A stretch of DNA of 64,000 bases. Source: Pleurostoma richardsiae (Eukaryota > Ascomycota > Sordariomycetes > Calosphaeriales > Pleurostomataceae). This document shows positions 23,503 through 35,039 of the stretch, piece after piece. The stretch lies in assembly GCA_030052745.1 (NCBI GenBank), contig JANBVO010000074.1:1-64000 (forward strand), given 5' to 3'. The notes below the pieces were generated by a model. The model did not search any database, was not told the origin of the DNA, and was given only the letters and a program-made list of their open reading frames with translations. Numbering within the stretch: position 1 is the stretch's first letter; every line of letters starts with the position of its first letter. Position numbers and translations under genes: made by a program.

Positions 23503-25911
23503 AACACATGTCTATGGCCTACGCTGCGTTCTTCCCCCACAGGCAGAGAGTGGTGCAATATCTGTCTTTCCGTATCAGCCCACGAACAATTCACGGCTAA
23601 CGTCATGCTGGCCACAGCATACTGATGCTGAGCGGCTTGGCCACGGTGGCCTATGGCTCAGCGCTTTAAACGATGATATCACCGCCAGAAGCGCGTCCAC
23701 CATAACGCAAGGTGACTAGAAGACGACGATTGCGTAGAGTCGTCGCCGCCGTTCCGGCAATCCCGAACTTACGGGTTTCCGCGTAACAAGGCTAAACCGA
23801 GCACAGCATCCAGAGTTCGCCAAGTCTCGGGGGAGATATCCGGAACCGTCTACTTAGGGCGATACTCCTGGTCTGCCGGCTCTCGAGACATGACATGCGG
23901 CAAAGAGAGCATATCCTCAGGATAGACGGGGCCAGATATGGGGACGCTCCGTCAGTGACGAGAAGTCCGCACCATCGAGGTTGCAATGAAGCTGCATTCC
24001 GCCATCCACCTAGGTCTGCGAGTCCCTTTCAGGAGTTGAGAGGTACAGAAAGCGTAGCAGATACGACAATGATGAATATGGGTCTATTCCATCTGGGGTT
24101 ATCAGTAATTGATCGATCGATGTCATCCTAGAAGTCTCGTTTTGATTGGGGGTGCTCAGTGGTTCTGATGAGGTGCCTCGCCAGTCTAGCTTAGAGTCCA
24201 GTGCACCATACGCGCAGCTGTAACTCCCTCCACTGGCAGTCCGGGGGGGGGGTTCTCAATCTGGGTCTTGTAAGAAGATCGACGCACACACCTCGAAGGT
24301 GATATGTAGAGCCTCTCCTGACAGGTCCGGGGCTAGCACGGTTTTTCATAGCCCAGCCTCCTCCGAGACAGCAAACCGACAGACGCCAATGTCTGCATTC
24401 CCAGACATCCTGCAGCCACAAAACGACAGAGCACAACACACGAGGCCAGGAACAGCTAGGAGACAACGATCCTGATAATGCACGGGCATCCTGCTGGGCG
24501 ACCACGGGGGCAAACTACCTTCCCCTGCAGCCGATAACACAGAGAGGAATGCACGCCACGGCACATTTTCCGGCAGCCCTGGGGCCAATCAGGAGCGCGG
24601 GATACATTTCCGGCTTTTGCTGACCAATAGGAGCTTTCGGAGTCGTTTGGCCAATGGCATGCAAGCTTCAAAAGATTGTTTTGAGGAGAGGCGCCTTGAC
24701 AGCCTAACCCGGCATCGTGGCGGCAGTCCCAGGGAGGGAGTCCTTGGCTCGAGGGCTGGGCTGAGAACGCACGAGGGTGGAGAGGGCAGCCGGGGCTGAA
24801 GAGGGACCTGATATAGCGGACTGCGTTTGTCTGATGGCCTCGAAGGGCCGGCGATGTCGCCTCGATAGGCGGGCTGGCTGGCCCTGCCAAACTGCACGCC
24901 CTGGGGAGCTCGGTTGCGGAGCGTGCAGCACGAAACAGGGATCACCTAAGCGCTGCGTGATACAAGCGGGTGTTGTACCACCTCAGCTGAGTCGCCGCAT
25001 GGCCGGCCATTGTCGAGAGGCACGGCACCTGATAGTTCCCTCCCCGCCGGGAGCACCTGTCAAGTTCTGTTGAAGCAAGACATCAATGTGATCGCCCCGG
25101 GCTTTGGATTCTTCGCCACGCGGGGGGCTTCCTGTTCGGATGTACATCCTTGGCTCACAGCGCCGCGACCATCGATGATCGGCAAATGCACCCGCCTCGG
25201 ACTCGATTCCGCATCGCGCCATTGATCCAAAGAGCAAAGTCGACCCCGCGCAGGCGACCTGGAATTCCGCAAGCCTTCCACCTGGTTAGTCTGATTCGTC
25301 TTCTTCCCCCCCAGAAACAGGGGCGGGGAAACCGGACACCCGAAAGAGAGAGGGGAGTTCTGCCCTACCGCACCGTCAGCACGAATCTGGGGGCAAGAGA
25401 TTCCAGCAACAGAGCCTGCTTGGCGAGCCATGAGCCAATGCTACTGATCCCGACGGCTGGCAGTAGTCCCAACGACGGCACGCCATCCACCAAAGCGATT
25501 GTTGAAGACCCGAGCCCTTCTCGCCCCCCCCGGTGTCCGCAAGCCGCAAACCTAGCTCTGATTCAGGCGAGATATCTTTGCTTACAGCATACCACTTTCC
25601 GCGACGCTATCAATACCTCCTTGCTCCACAGACTCTTTCGCGACCCGGCGTCTCGCCCCAATCCTCGTCCATTGCATCATCTCAAATCAGCAAGAGACCT
25701 CTTCTCTTATAGTACGCTATGCCTGTCCTGCACACTGCCGCCCTCGCCTTCAGCCAGAGGCCGTACAGTCGACCTTCGGCCTAGTGGACGGTCCGGCTAA
25801 TGTCCGCAATAGAACGGCGTCTCCCCATTCCCTCGCCCTTTTGAGCGCACGAGATATCGCATCACGGACCAGGCGCAGTGATACTTCTAAGAACGCGCGA
25901 CGGTGGAAACG
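23503..25911. other. gene-free stretch, 2.4 kb, upstream of bZIP gene
   Basis: Long region without a supportable gene between the HET and bZIP genes. It includes a G10 run near 24.24 kb. Many overlapping open frames near 24.4-25.8 kb reflect high GC content. The length suggests a large regulatory region or a long 5' leader for the bZIP gene. Confidence 0.5.
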
Positions 25912-27207
25912 ATGCAAGCCGACGTGGAACCACGCTTCGGTGGTTATGCATGTGGAGTTTTCTCTCCCGGCCGGTTCGTTTCGATGGAGGAGAGCACGTC
26001 GGCGGCTGCTGCAGCTGCTGGGTCGTGGGATGGCAACCCGTACCTCATGCCGTCTGTACAACTCGACCACGGCCTGACATCCCCACTCCAGACGTCGCTC
26101 GAAATGTCTACCGCCCTCTCCCACCTTTACGCGGAGTACTCCACGGGAAGCCAAGGCATGTACGACGCTGAGGCGGCGAACCTACCGACAGAACCGCCCT
26201 GGGTCGCCAACGGCGCGCATTCGGGTCTAGCGGCCCAGTCCTGGCCATCCATGGATGAGAATGACCAGCGGCAGAGCTTCGCGACACCGATCCCGTACCC
26301 GAACGACGGCAAGGTGCAGTGCCCAATCCCGCCCGGGTCTTTCTCGCAGGAGACACAGCAAGCCGCTCCAGGTTGCGCTGGGCTGCAGTCAAATGCTCGG
26401 CCAACAGCACCCCGAACTTCCAGTTACGGCTATGCCACACCAGTCTACCAACAAGGTCAGGGCGTTTGTGTCACCCCGGAGCAGAGCCCGCAAGATCTGT
26501 CGCCGGGCGCGACTCGGCATCGGGGACCTGGTAGAAGACGGTCAGAAGATGACGGCAAGAGGCGAGGACATGCCCGGAAAAGGCCGTCCCAGATTCACGC
26601 CGCCGACGCCAACAAACTGCGACGACTGTCGACGGCAGCATCTCTGACTAGCATGCCACATGCGATGGTCTCTCCACCAGCCCAGCGCATCACGCCTCTC
26701 TCCCCCCCACGCCGGCAATCCATTGACCTCCATCTGCGGCCCAGTCCAAGTGAAATTCTTGACTATGGATCCCTTGCAGAAGCCACATACCCACCGCGTC
26801 CCATTCCGCAACGTAACGACTCGTTTACTAGCTTGCGCTCTTCCTCAAGTTCTGCCGCGACTACCTCACAGTTCAGCCCCTCGCCCCCCTCCTCGTATCG
26901 CCAGGCGGAGCTGGGTTCGTCTCAGCGAGCCCGCAATCGCGTCGCCGCTACCAAGTGTCGTGCCAAGACCAAAGCGGCCATTAATCACTTGGAGGCGAAC
27001 TCCAAGTTGGTCTCGGAGCAGCGTGAGGTTCTCTCCCGCCGAGTAGCAATGCTCAGAGACGAGGTGCTGGCTCTCAAAACGGAGCTTTTAAAGCACAGCC
27101 GGTGTGACTGCATATTAATTCAGCAATACCTCAGTAACGCCGCCGCGCAGATTGGACAGGGCGCCAAAGAGGGCGCTGCTCGGCGGCTGCAGCAAGATTT
27201 TGACTAG
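25912..27207 (+). CDS. bZIP transcription factor, ATF/CREB type
   Basis: Single exon of 431 residues from ATG 25912. Basic region at about 339-355 (RARNRVAATKCRAKTK, with the N-x-x-A-A-x-x-C-R core), then a leucine zipper to about 400, then the short RCDCILIQQYL tail typical of fungal AtfA/Atf1-like factors. The first 330 residues are low-complexity, rich in Ser, Pro and Gln, with several SP/TP sites that a MAP kinase could use. A basic patch GPGRRRSEDDGKRRGHARKR near residue 205 may be a nuclear signal. Family members bind CRE-like sites and act in stress response, conidiation and secondary metabolism. Which paralogue this is cannot be settled here. The long upstream region fits a highly regulated gene. 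Confidence 0.88.
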   Translation: MQADVEPRFGGYACGVFSPGRFVSMEESTSAAAAAAGSWDGNPYLMPSVQLDHGLTSPLQTSLEMSTALSHLYAEYSTGSQGMYDAEAANLPTEPPWVANGAHSGLAAQSWPSMDENDQRQSFATPIPYPNDGKVQCPIPPGSFSQETQQAAPGCAGLQSNARPTAPRTSSYGYATPVYQQGQGVCVTPEQSPQDLSPGATRHRGPGRRRSEDDGKRRGHARKRPSQIHAADANKLRRLSTAASLTSMPHAMVSPPAQRITPLSPPRRQSIDLHLRPSPSEILDYGSLAEATYPPRPIPQRNDSFTSLRSSSSSAATTSQFSPSPPSSYRQAELGSSQRARNRVAATKCRAKTKAAINHLEANSKLVSEQREVLSRRVAMLRDEVLALKTELLKHSRCDCILIQQYLSNAAAQIGQGAKEGAARRLQQDFD

Positions 27208-29986
27208 GGACACCCCGTCGGGCCCCTCTTGGGGCGCGCGATAGCCTGGAGAGATACTGTTTTTTGTGTGGGTGCTCCGATCCAGCCGGGTTTGGAAGAG
27301 CGTAAATTTGCTGGAAACTTTCCCTGGAGTAGTCAGATCGGCAGCAATTTGCGCGTTACTTAGGAGCAGACTGTCCGGACTCGGGTGGTAAGGCCTTCCC
27401 CCCATCCGATTGTCCCTGACTGTGCGGACAATCCCGCTATCCACCCGAGCAGAAGTTTGCATCATATTCATCCACTTGCCTCATTTCTAAAGCTTCCGCC
27501 TTTATAAGTTAGCTCTCCAGAGGGGAAGTGTCTTGTTGAATCTGCTGTCTTCGTCACTCTGGGTTTTCTGTTTCTTGGGTGGGAAAGGTATACTGGGAGT
27601 ATTGGAAAACGACCTGGCAAGGAAGGCAACAGCGTGACTTTACATACCTATGTTTTCTAGGCTCGAGTTCTTCACAACAACGAGTAATCAAAACGCTGTT
27701 CTTTGAGGCGAAGAGAGTCGTAATTCACTTTCACGACACGTGGCCGGATGACTTGCATGTCGACAACAGGCGCACCGGGGGAGGGATTGATGTGACGAAG
27801 CCGGTTGCCGACTCGGGTCGAGGAATCGTCACTATGTCCTGAGATTGGTGCATGAACTTGTCGGATATCTTGTCTTCGAGAAGGTCAACATGACAAGCCG
27901 TCCACTCTACCCACACAGCGTCAGTAAAAGCATCCCCCCACAAGCAGCATGCCTAGCTCAATAGGCCCTCGACAACCTAAACACGGCTGAGTGACCGTAT
28001 TTGGGCTGTTACAGCCGTTGGACATCATCCTGAGTCGTAGAGAGCTTGAAAGCGAAGTGATATTACCAGTTGCTGACAACCCCATAACAGGCCCGGCGGA
28101 GGTATGCCGAGGGCTCTTAGGCGTTTGCCCCATGTACAGGGTGCTGGAAACCGTCTATCAGTCCCTTCTCTCACTCTAAACGGTGGCTTTCTGAGCAGAT
28201 AGTCTAGTGGCGCCGCGTTCAAGCACAACTGGGGCCTACACCCACCGTCTATCTCTTTGGAACTGGATCATGCCAGCCGGAGGATATTTTCGGCGGCGAC
28301 TAGCATGGCGGACAGAAAAGTGACCAACAAGCCAGCAAGACTGTTGGACTTGCTGTCGTAGCCGCGTAGGAGCGCGCCCGCAACTACAGCCGGACGATGC
28401 GAGGCATCGATAATCGAGGGGGAAGGAAGCAATCAACCCGTGTAGGATGCAGTAGTGTGGAGAAGCTATCCTTTTGACTGGAAGCGAAAGGTGTGGACAA
28501 GAAATTCAACTTCCGTTGCCCTCTCGAGAGGAAGAGGAGAGAAACCTGACGACGCACACGCGGATCAGATTGCCTTTAAGGTTAGACGTTCGAGGGCTGT
28601 GTATTCGGAAAGCATAAGGGATACCCCAGCCCGTCTGCCTGACACGTCAGGCGGCACAAAGAGGCATGAGCGACTATGTCTCCCGCCTCCCATTGGGGTA
28701 TGCAGCGGAGAACAGCCGGAGTCGGCGATCATTCCGTGTTAGGTTGCTGATTGGGAGTCACCCGTGAAGGGTCAAGGGAGCTGAGTGACATTGTGCAGAA
28801 GGCAGAGAGCCAGGAGATGTACCTTATAGTATCAGCCGGGCTGGCCCCCCCCCCGGCGGTTCGTACAGCACAGCTTTGCAAGGTTAAGCATGTACGGAGT
28901 GCAGCCGCCGAATACATCCAGGGCAACTGGCCAGAGGAGTATCCCGAGCACAGCAGCCTGGAGAAGCGCTCTTCCTGTACGACCGAGGACCGGGGTGATT
29001 AGGTGTGAAAGGCGACATCAGCATGACGACTAACACGTCCACTTGAGCTCGTCGTCGCTGATGTGTGCTGCACCGGGGGAGCTGTACCCATACGGAGAAC
29101 CAGTGTGCAACTCAAGTCTTGGAAACAGTTGGTCCCCGTGTAGAAGTGGTGGTGTCATTGCGTAATGAATGCAGAATGCAGACCGCAAAACGACCGTGCG
29201 TGATGGCTTCAGCCTCTCGTCATAGCGCCGTCGTTGCAACACCGCTGACCATTGCGGCCGAAGTAGCGACAGGTGCGCCAGCCCCCCCTGAGGCGAGGCA
29301 TTTGCATTGGATGTTCTTGCTCACCCTTTCCATCTAGTTGTACCTAGAAAGTATAGGGGGCCATGCAAGATACTTGTTGTCTCGACTTGCCAGCAGCCCC
29401 AAGAGGCAATCTGTGGCCGCCAAGTTGGAGGTCGTGTTCTGATGTTTGACGCCTTAGGTACCCAGATGTGCTGGTTTTAGGTTTCCGAGGAACCTGTGGC
29501 ACACGGAGCATTTGTCTTACTGGCTGTACTGCCTTGGGAAAACGCTACATGAGGCCGCCTTCGTCGCACGCTTCAGGTCCACGTCTTGTTGGCCCTTACT
29601 TCGGTTCGCCGGCGATCTATTAATCTATGATGGTACGAACTCGTGACGCTGCACCGTGTGGAGTGTACCTCGGATAGTCGCCTACGGACACCTAGGTTCT
29701 GAGGTACCTGTCTTTGAATGCCTCCCCCACGTGCCTCCGCATCGGCCCGAGGGGAGGCCGGCACGGGACCCGCAGCGGGGCGCGCATGGACCACGCGTGA
29801 AAACGACGGTGCCCCAAAGTTCGACCAACTTGCAAAATCTCGACGACCTTTACCTTGAATTCCATCCTGCTCTTGACGCGGCAAGGACGTTATTGAGGGC
29901 AGCCCATCGCCGGTACCTTTTCCCTCCTCGGGTATACCCCCAGAATCCCCGGCCGGCCAGCACCTGCTCACCCCCGTCTGCCGATA
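27208..29986. other. gene-free stretch, 2.8 kb
   Basis: Between the bZIP and GatB genes, both on the plus strand. No frame has recognisable motifs, and no chain of exons could be assembled. A frame starting at 29656 overlaps the GatB start in a different phase and is its shadow. Confidence 0.5.
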
Positions 29987-31975
29987 ATGTCACGCGTCCC
30001 CGCACGCGAGCTGGGCCGATACCTGCTCGACGGCCACCTGTCGCGACGGGGCTGTCTGCGCCTCCGCCCTTCGTACTTTCAGCTAGACTGCCAGAGCCTG
30101 CTGAGAAGAGTCAGTGGGACAACGCCCACCCGGCAGTTGCACAGGCATGCGACGGGACCTCCGGCCTCAACACCGACCCCGGTTCCGACGCCAGCCGAAC
30201 ACGTCCCTCTCCGCAAGAAGCTCAAGGAGCAGGCCAAGGCTCTCAAAGCCTCAGGCGTCAGCAAGAAGAAGAAACCAAACGCTCAGAACCAAACCATCCC
30301 CGGCTGGGAGCTCACTGTCGGCATCGAGATCCACGCCCAGCTGAACACGACTCGCAAGCTCTTCTCGCCGGCCCAGCCGCCGCCCACCTCTCCGTCTTCC
30401 CCATCCGCTGCGTCCGCTCCCAACACCCACGTAGCCTTATTTGACCTCGCGCTGCCAGGCTCACAACCCCTCTTTCAGCCGGCGACCCTCATCCCCGCCC
30501 TCCGTGCCGCGCTTGCCCTGAAATGCGACATCCAGGAGGTTAGCCGCTGGGACCGGAAGCACTACTTCCACTGGGACCAGCCCAGTGGGTACCAGATCAC
30601 ACAGTACTATGAACCGTTTGCGCGGGACGGCCGTATCGCTCTGTTCGCGAGAGATGGGATAGCCGCCGAGGACGGAGAAACGTTCACCGTGGGCATACAG
30701 CAGATACAGATGGAGCAAGACACGGCCAAGACTCTAGCGCAGCCCGGCGACGAGCACTGGCTCGACTTCAACCGCGTCGGCGTCCCACTCATTGAGATCA
30801 TCACGAGGCCCGAGATCCACCACCCCGCCACAGCAGCGGCCCTGGTTAGGAAAATACAACTGCTGCTCCATGCTGTGGATGCCTGCGTGAGTGGCATGGA
30901 GACCGGTGGCCTGAGAGCAGATGTCAACGTGAGTGTGCGGCGCACCTCTGATGTGGTCACAGGGGCACTGGGACAGAGGACAGAGATCAAAAACCTGAGC
31001 AGCTTCCGGGCGGTGGAAGACGCCATCATCGCCGAGCGGGATCGCCAGATCGCTGTCCTTGAAGCCGGTGGTGCTGTTAAAGGCGAGACAAGAGGTTGGT
31101 CCCTGGGGAGCACCGAGACGAGACGGCTACGGGGCAAGGAAGGTGAGGTAGACTACCGATATATGCCGGATCCCGATCTTGGGCCGGTAGTCATCGGGGA
31201 TGATCTGGTTGCCCATCTGGAGGCTGGGCTCGGTAAACTTCCGGACGAGGAACTGGACCAGCTCGTTAATGATTTTGCATTCTCTCCAAAGGATGCCCTA
31301 TCCATCATGCTGCTTGACAACGGCGGGCGTGTCGAGTATTTTTACAATGTCATCGACGCGTTACGACGACGGATTGAGATGGCGCCCCCTTCGCTCTCCC
31401 AGCAGCATACGGCGCAGCCCGCGACGGAGCGACCTGTGCTTGTCGAATCCCGAGCCTACGCAGTATTGGTTGGGAACTGGGTTCTCCACGAGCTTGGACG
31501 GCTGACCTCCGATCGTCATGCGGCGATGGATATCTCGGCGAATGAGCTCGGTATGACTGCAGACGGTCACTGCGAACGGGTGCCTGCCGAGGATTTGGCG
31601 GATATCCTCCTCTACTTGCACCAGCGCAAGATTGCGTCACGCGTGGCCAAGGAGCTCCTGTTCGCCCTCTTCCGGGGCGACCTTGCAGATCCGCCGCCGG
31701 GCGCCTCCCGCGTCGGCAACACTATCGAACAGCATGGACTGTGGTTCCAGGAGCTTTCAACCAAAGAATATGCTCGGCTAGCTGCCAGAGCTCTTGAGGG
31801 CGAGGAGTGGGTGCTCAAGGACTTTGTCGGGTACCAGAAATATCCGCAGGGGAAGCTGATGTTTCTGGTGGGAAGGATGATGAAACTGGGGCCGGGGGAG
31901 AGGATCGACCCGCAGATTGCAGAGGCTGTCATGAGGAAGACGGTTGAACAGAAGGCGCGGGAATTGCACCACTGA
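29987..31975 (+). CDS. PET112: mitochondrial glutamyl-tRNA(Gln) amidotransferase subunit B
   Basis: Subunit B of the GatFAB/GatCAB complex that converts mischarged Glu-tRNA(Gln) to Gln-tRNA(Gln) in mitochondria. Single exon, 662 residues. An Arg-rich N-terminus of about 50 residues fits a mitochondrial presequence. The family blocks follow in order: LTVGIEIHAQLNT, HYFHWDQPSGYQITQYYEP, DFNRVGVPLIEI, GLRADVNVSVRR, RTEIKNLSSFRAVEDAI and YRYMPDPDLGPV, then the C-terminal GatB/YqeY domain. Two inserts lengthen it against bacterial GatB: a Pro/Ser-rich stretch near residue 130 and one near residue 465. Orthologues are essential for respiration in yeast (PET112). Confidence 0.95.
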   Translation: MSRVPARELGRYLLDGHLSRRGCLRLRPSYFQLDCQSLLRRVSGTTPTRQLHRHATGPPASTPTPVPTPAEHVPLRKKLKEQAKALKASGVSKKKKPNAQNQTIPGWELTVGIEIHAQLNTTRKLFSPAQPPPTSPSSPSAASAPNTHVALFDLALPGSQPLFQPATLIPALRAALALKCDIQEVSRWDRKHYFHWDQPSGYQITQYYEPFARDGRIALFARDGIAAEDGETFTVGIQQIQMEQDTAKTLAQPGDEHWLDFNRVGVPLIEIITRPEIHHPATAAALVRKIQLLLHAVDACVSGMETGGLRADVNVSVRRTSDVVTGALGQRTEIKNLSSFRAVEDAIIAERDRQIAVLEAGGAVKGETRGWSLGSTETRRLRGKEGEVDYRYMPDPDLGPVVIGDDLVAHLEAGLGKLPDEELDQLVNDFAFSPKDALSIMLLDNGGRVEYFYNVIDALRRRIEMAPPSLSQQHTAQPATERPVLVESRAYAVLVGNWVLHELGRLTSDRHAAMDISANELGMTADGHCERVPAEDLADILLYLHQRKIASRVAKELLFALFRGDLADPPPGASRVGNTIEQHGLWFQELSTKEYARLAARALEGEEWVLKDFVGYQKYPQGKLMFLVGRMMKLGPGERIDPQIAEAVMRKTVEQKARELHH

Positions 31976-32502
31976 AATCGGGTCTAGTAATATCTCGCAA
32001 GTTCTGTCTTGGTTGTTGATTCTGTCACTGAGGTACGGAAGAGATATCTGTTCTGCCTTGGCCGTAGGAGAAATGGGGAATGCAGATTGACAGAACGAAG
32101 GTATCCTGTTAGTCTGGAGGTCTCTGTCTGAGACACCTGGTGACCAACGTGGGATTTCGAGCCCAGCTTCCGTTGTAGTGCGCATGTTCATGTGAAGATT
32201 GGGTGCCTAACGATTAGTAACCATCATAACTTGTTCAATGAAGTCTAAGGACAGTCAGCGGGCTTATCTAAAGGCCGACGCTTGTGATGATGTAATCCAT
32301 CTCGTCGCTGATGGGGTACGGACGGGCGATGCCACTGTAACTTACTTGAGCCTCTGAAATCTGACGTTATCCAGGAGGGTCCCGGGCGCTCGAGCAATCG
32401 ACCGCAATACGATACCGGAGGCCCAACGTTGAGCTCAGAGCATATGAACTTGACGAGACAACGCTCCTTTGTTTACGCCTTAGGCCAAGAGATTTTGTGA
32501 CT
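31976..32502. other. intergenic region
   Basis: Between GatB and the MBL-fold gene, both on the plus strand. Nothing recognisable beyond presumed 3' and 5' flanks. Confidence 0.6.
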
Positions 32503-33645
32503 ATGATCTCCAACGAGCTAGTCGAAGTTGACAGCATCGAGATCACTGTTGTCGTCGACAACGAGGTTGACCCCATATCTCCCAGCAACAATTCCGAGGT
32601 GAAATATGTCGCACTGTTCCAAGGTCTCCCACTCGACCCCCTGCAGGATGGCGATCCACGCGGAGATGCTTCGCTGGAACTCCGAATGGACAACATTTGT
32701 TGCGGAGCCCACGGTTTGTCCCTGATGATTGTGAGCATAGCTGTCCCCATAACAATGTGTCTGCATCACATCTAACATGGTCGACGGAAGACTGCGGTGA
32801 AGGGTGATAAGAGGCATACGATTCTCTTTGACACTGGCCCAGAAGAGGCAGTCTGGGAAAAGAATGCAGCACGGACGCGCGCAGACATTGCGTCAATCGA
32901 GCGCATCCATCTGTCCCATTGGCATCGCGACCACTCCGGCGGCATGCTCCGCGCGATCAGGCTGATCAACAGTGAAAAGGGTCCGAATCACTCACCGGTC
33001 ATTGTTGACGTGCATCCGGACAGACCAGATTTCCGAGGGTTCTCCGTACCTGGAGCTGTGGTATCTCTGGAAGCCGACCCCAGCTTTGACGAGATCCAGG
33101 AGGCTGGAGGCATGCTGGAGCAGAATAGTGAGGCCCATTCCATCCTCGAGAATATGTTTCTCGTCTCGGGGCATATACCGCGGAACACAAAATATGAACT
33201 TGGCATCAAGGGAGCTCTTCGTTACGAAGGGCAATCAGGCACGTGGACCGCCGATGAGACCATCTCGGATGAGCGATTGGTCGTCTGCAACCTTAAAGGT
33301 GAGCTGACATGTCCCACGACGCTGCGGACATTAGCCAGGCTGACGTGTTACTAAGGGAAAGGGCTAGTTGTTTTCACCGGCTGCAGCCATGCTGGGGTCA
33401 TCAATGCCTCTAGACACGCTCGAGAGCTTGTTAACAGCGCGCCACTACACGCGGTCGTTGGCGGGTTTCATCTGGCAGATAATAAGCCGGAAAAACTGAC
33501 ACGCTCACTGGAAGACCTTGTAGACCTGGACCCCAAGGTGCTCATGCCAGGTCACTGCACAGGCTACAGATTCAAGTTCATGATAGAGCACGCGCTTCCG
33601 AACACTTTGGTACCATCCTTTGCAGGGACCAAGTATACGCTCTAA
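32503..33645 (+). CDS. metallo-beta-lactamase-fold hydrolase
   Basis: Exons 32503-32730, 32791-33298 and 33356-33645 join in frame to about 341 residues. The metal site motif is H119-x-H121-x-D123-H124 in LSHWHRDHSGG. The N-terminal IEITVVVDNEVDPIS, the FDTGPEE strand, FTGCSHAGVIN and GGFHLADN are typical of the MBL subgroup often annotated as '7,8-dihydropterin-6-methyl-4-(beta-D-ribofuranosyl)aminobenzene-5'-phosphate synthase-like'. Fungi do not make methanopterin, so that name should not be read as function; a hydrolase or oxidoreductase with a binuclear metal site is the safe call. Start is the first ATG in frame. Confidence 0.87.
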
Positions 33646-34077
33646 GACGCCCTTCCAAGACCAGCCACGGTACTTCTTGAGCAGCCAGCCGCATTGAATG
33701 GCTTATGGCGCTCGTAATGCCGCTGGATGTCAGGAAGCGAGAACACGAAGACTGGGATCTCAGACCACTATCAATAATACCCTGTGACACCTGCCTCAAA
33801 AGTCGGAGGCTCGTCTGACATTATGATGTCAACATGTATCATCTTCACAAGCCCTGAAGATTGCGCAATGCCGCCACTCCTTGCCAACGGGTGTATGCAC
33901 TTGCGCGATAGCAGCTGCACACTGCACTGTCTGCAGCCTGCACTTGTAGGCGTCGATACCTGAGCCAAGCTGATCTGATAGAGTCACATAAACTCTACAA
34001 TTCATGATCATCGAAATGTTCTGCTAAATAGAAGCATTCCTACGGGATGAGGTGACTTGCTGACTGAAAGGCCAAGT
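33646..34077. other. convergent intergenic region
   Basis: Between the 3' ends of the MBL-fold gene (+) and the helix-hairpin-helix-like gene (-). Nothing recognisable is seen. Confidence 0.6.
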
Positions 34078-35039
34078 TCACGAGTTCACGATGTCTCGTG
34101 TGAACTCTCCCTCTCTCTTCTCCAGTCTTATTCTCGTCAGCGCGACCTCGAGCTTTGCCATAGAAGCAGTATTCTTCTGGAGTGCTGCAAAGATTGTATC
34201 GACGTCTTCTCCAAACCGGATAGCAATGGCCGTCTTCTTGCTGCGGCTATCAAGAAACGGTGCGACGTTTTCGAAGAAGTGCTGAATAGACCCCAGAAAG
34301 ATCTCAGTTCCCATGGGTCCGAGGCCTTTAATCTCCTTTAGTCTGGCCGAGAGCGTTGTGCGGGCCCCTTCGCCAGCTTCATCCCGAGGGAGGATGTTGG
34401 CTGCGTCGTCGTCTGCCGTAGCGGGCGATCGCCTTTAGCGGTCCGTGACGGACTCACAGTAGGTAAGGGAGGCCACTCACTGTACTTGTTTTCTACCAGG
34501 ATCGCCAGGTCGCCGAGAAAAGTTGCCGTCTTTTCTCTGTAGCGGACGTATCCGCCCTTTGTTAACACCTCGGTCCTCTGCTCCCACGTGCTCTGGTGCA
34601 AGACTGCCAGGTCATGGTAGTTCTCATCGATCAGACACCCCAATGTCCTCATTGCAATGTCGTGCGAGATGCGGGTAGAGGAGAGTAGCGCGTTGAGAAT
34701 ATGCGACATGACTACCTGGCTTGGAGGCCATTGCTCGTTGACCAAGCTTTCCAATGGAGCATGGCCGTAATCGACCAAAACACGCTTCAGTCTAGACGTT
34801 AAACCGTCCGTCGGCCCCTCGGGTGTGACTCCAGAGTCTGACGAATTTTGCGCCTTTCTCCCGGGACGTGGCCGTTTGTTTCCAGAGGTCTTCGCGCCTT
34901 CCCTCTCGTGTTTCTTCTCACTTTTTCTTTTCTTCGGCGGGTACTCTCGCAGGTGCAGGGGCTGGGAAGCGTCCGAGGACGATTGCTTCGACCGCTCTCC
35001 CGCCTCCTGACTTCGTCCTTGCGCGCGTGTCTGGACCAT
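34078..35039 (-). CDS. conserved fungal protein with helix-hairpin-helix-like block
   Basis: Exons 35039-34481 and 34412-34078 join over a 68-nt intron (GTGAGT..GGCAG) to about 297 residues. The N-terminus MVQTRAQ and the Lys/Arg-rich first 80 residues (PPKKRKSEKK, KRPRPGRK) suggest a nuclear protein. The C-terminal part contains IKGLGPMGTEIF, a G-h-G block as in helix-hairpin-helix DNA-binding or glycosylase folds, followed by a helical region ending EKREGEF. This resembles a family of uncharacterised fungal proteins with a HhH-GPD-like C-terminus. No catalytic Lys/Asp pair could be assigned. An in-frame ATG at 35123 would add 28 residues; I prefer 35039 because MVQTR starts are common in the family. 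Confidence 0.72.

Noticed and set aside
29656-30444. 262-codon frame overlapping the GatB start
   Set aside because: Same strand but a different phase from GatB, which carries all the family motifs; this is its shadow.
29987-33645. GatB and the MBL-fold gene as a functional pair
   Set aside because: They are merely adjacent on the same strand; no shared pathway is known and GatB is a housekeeping gene.
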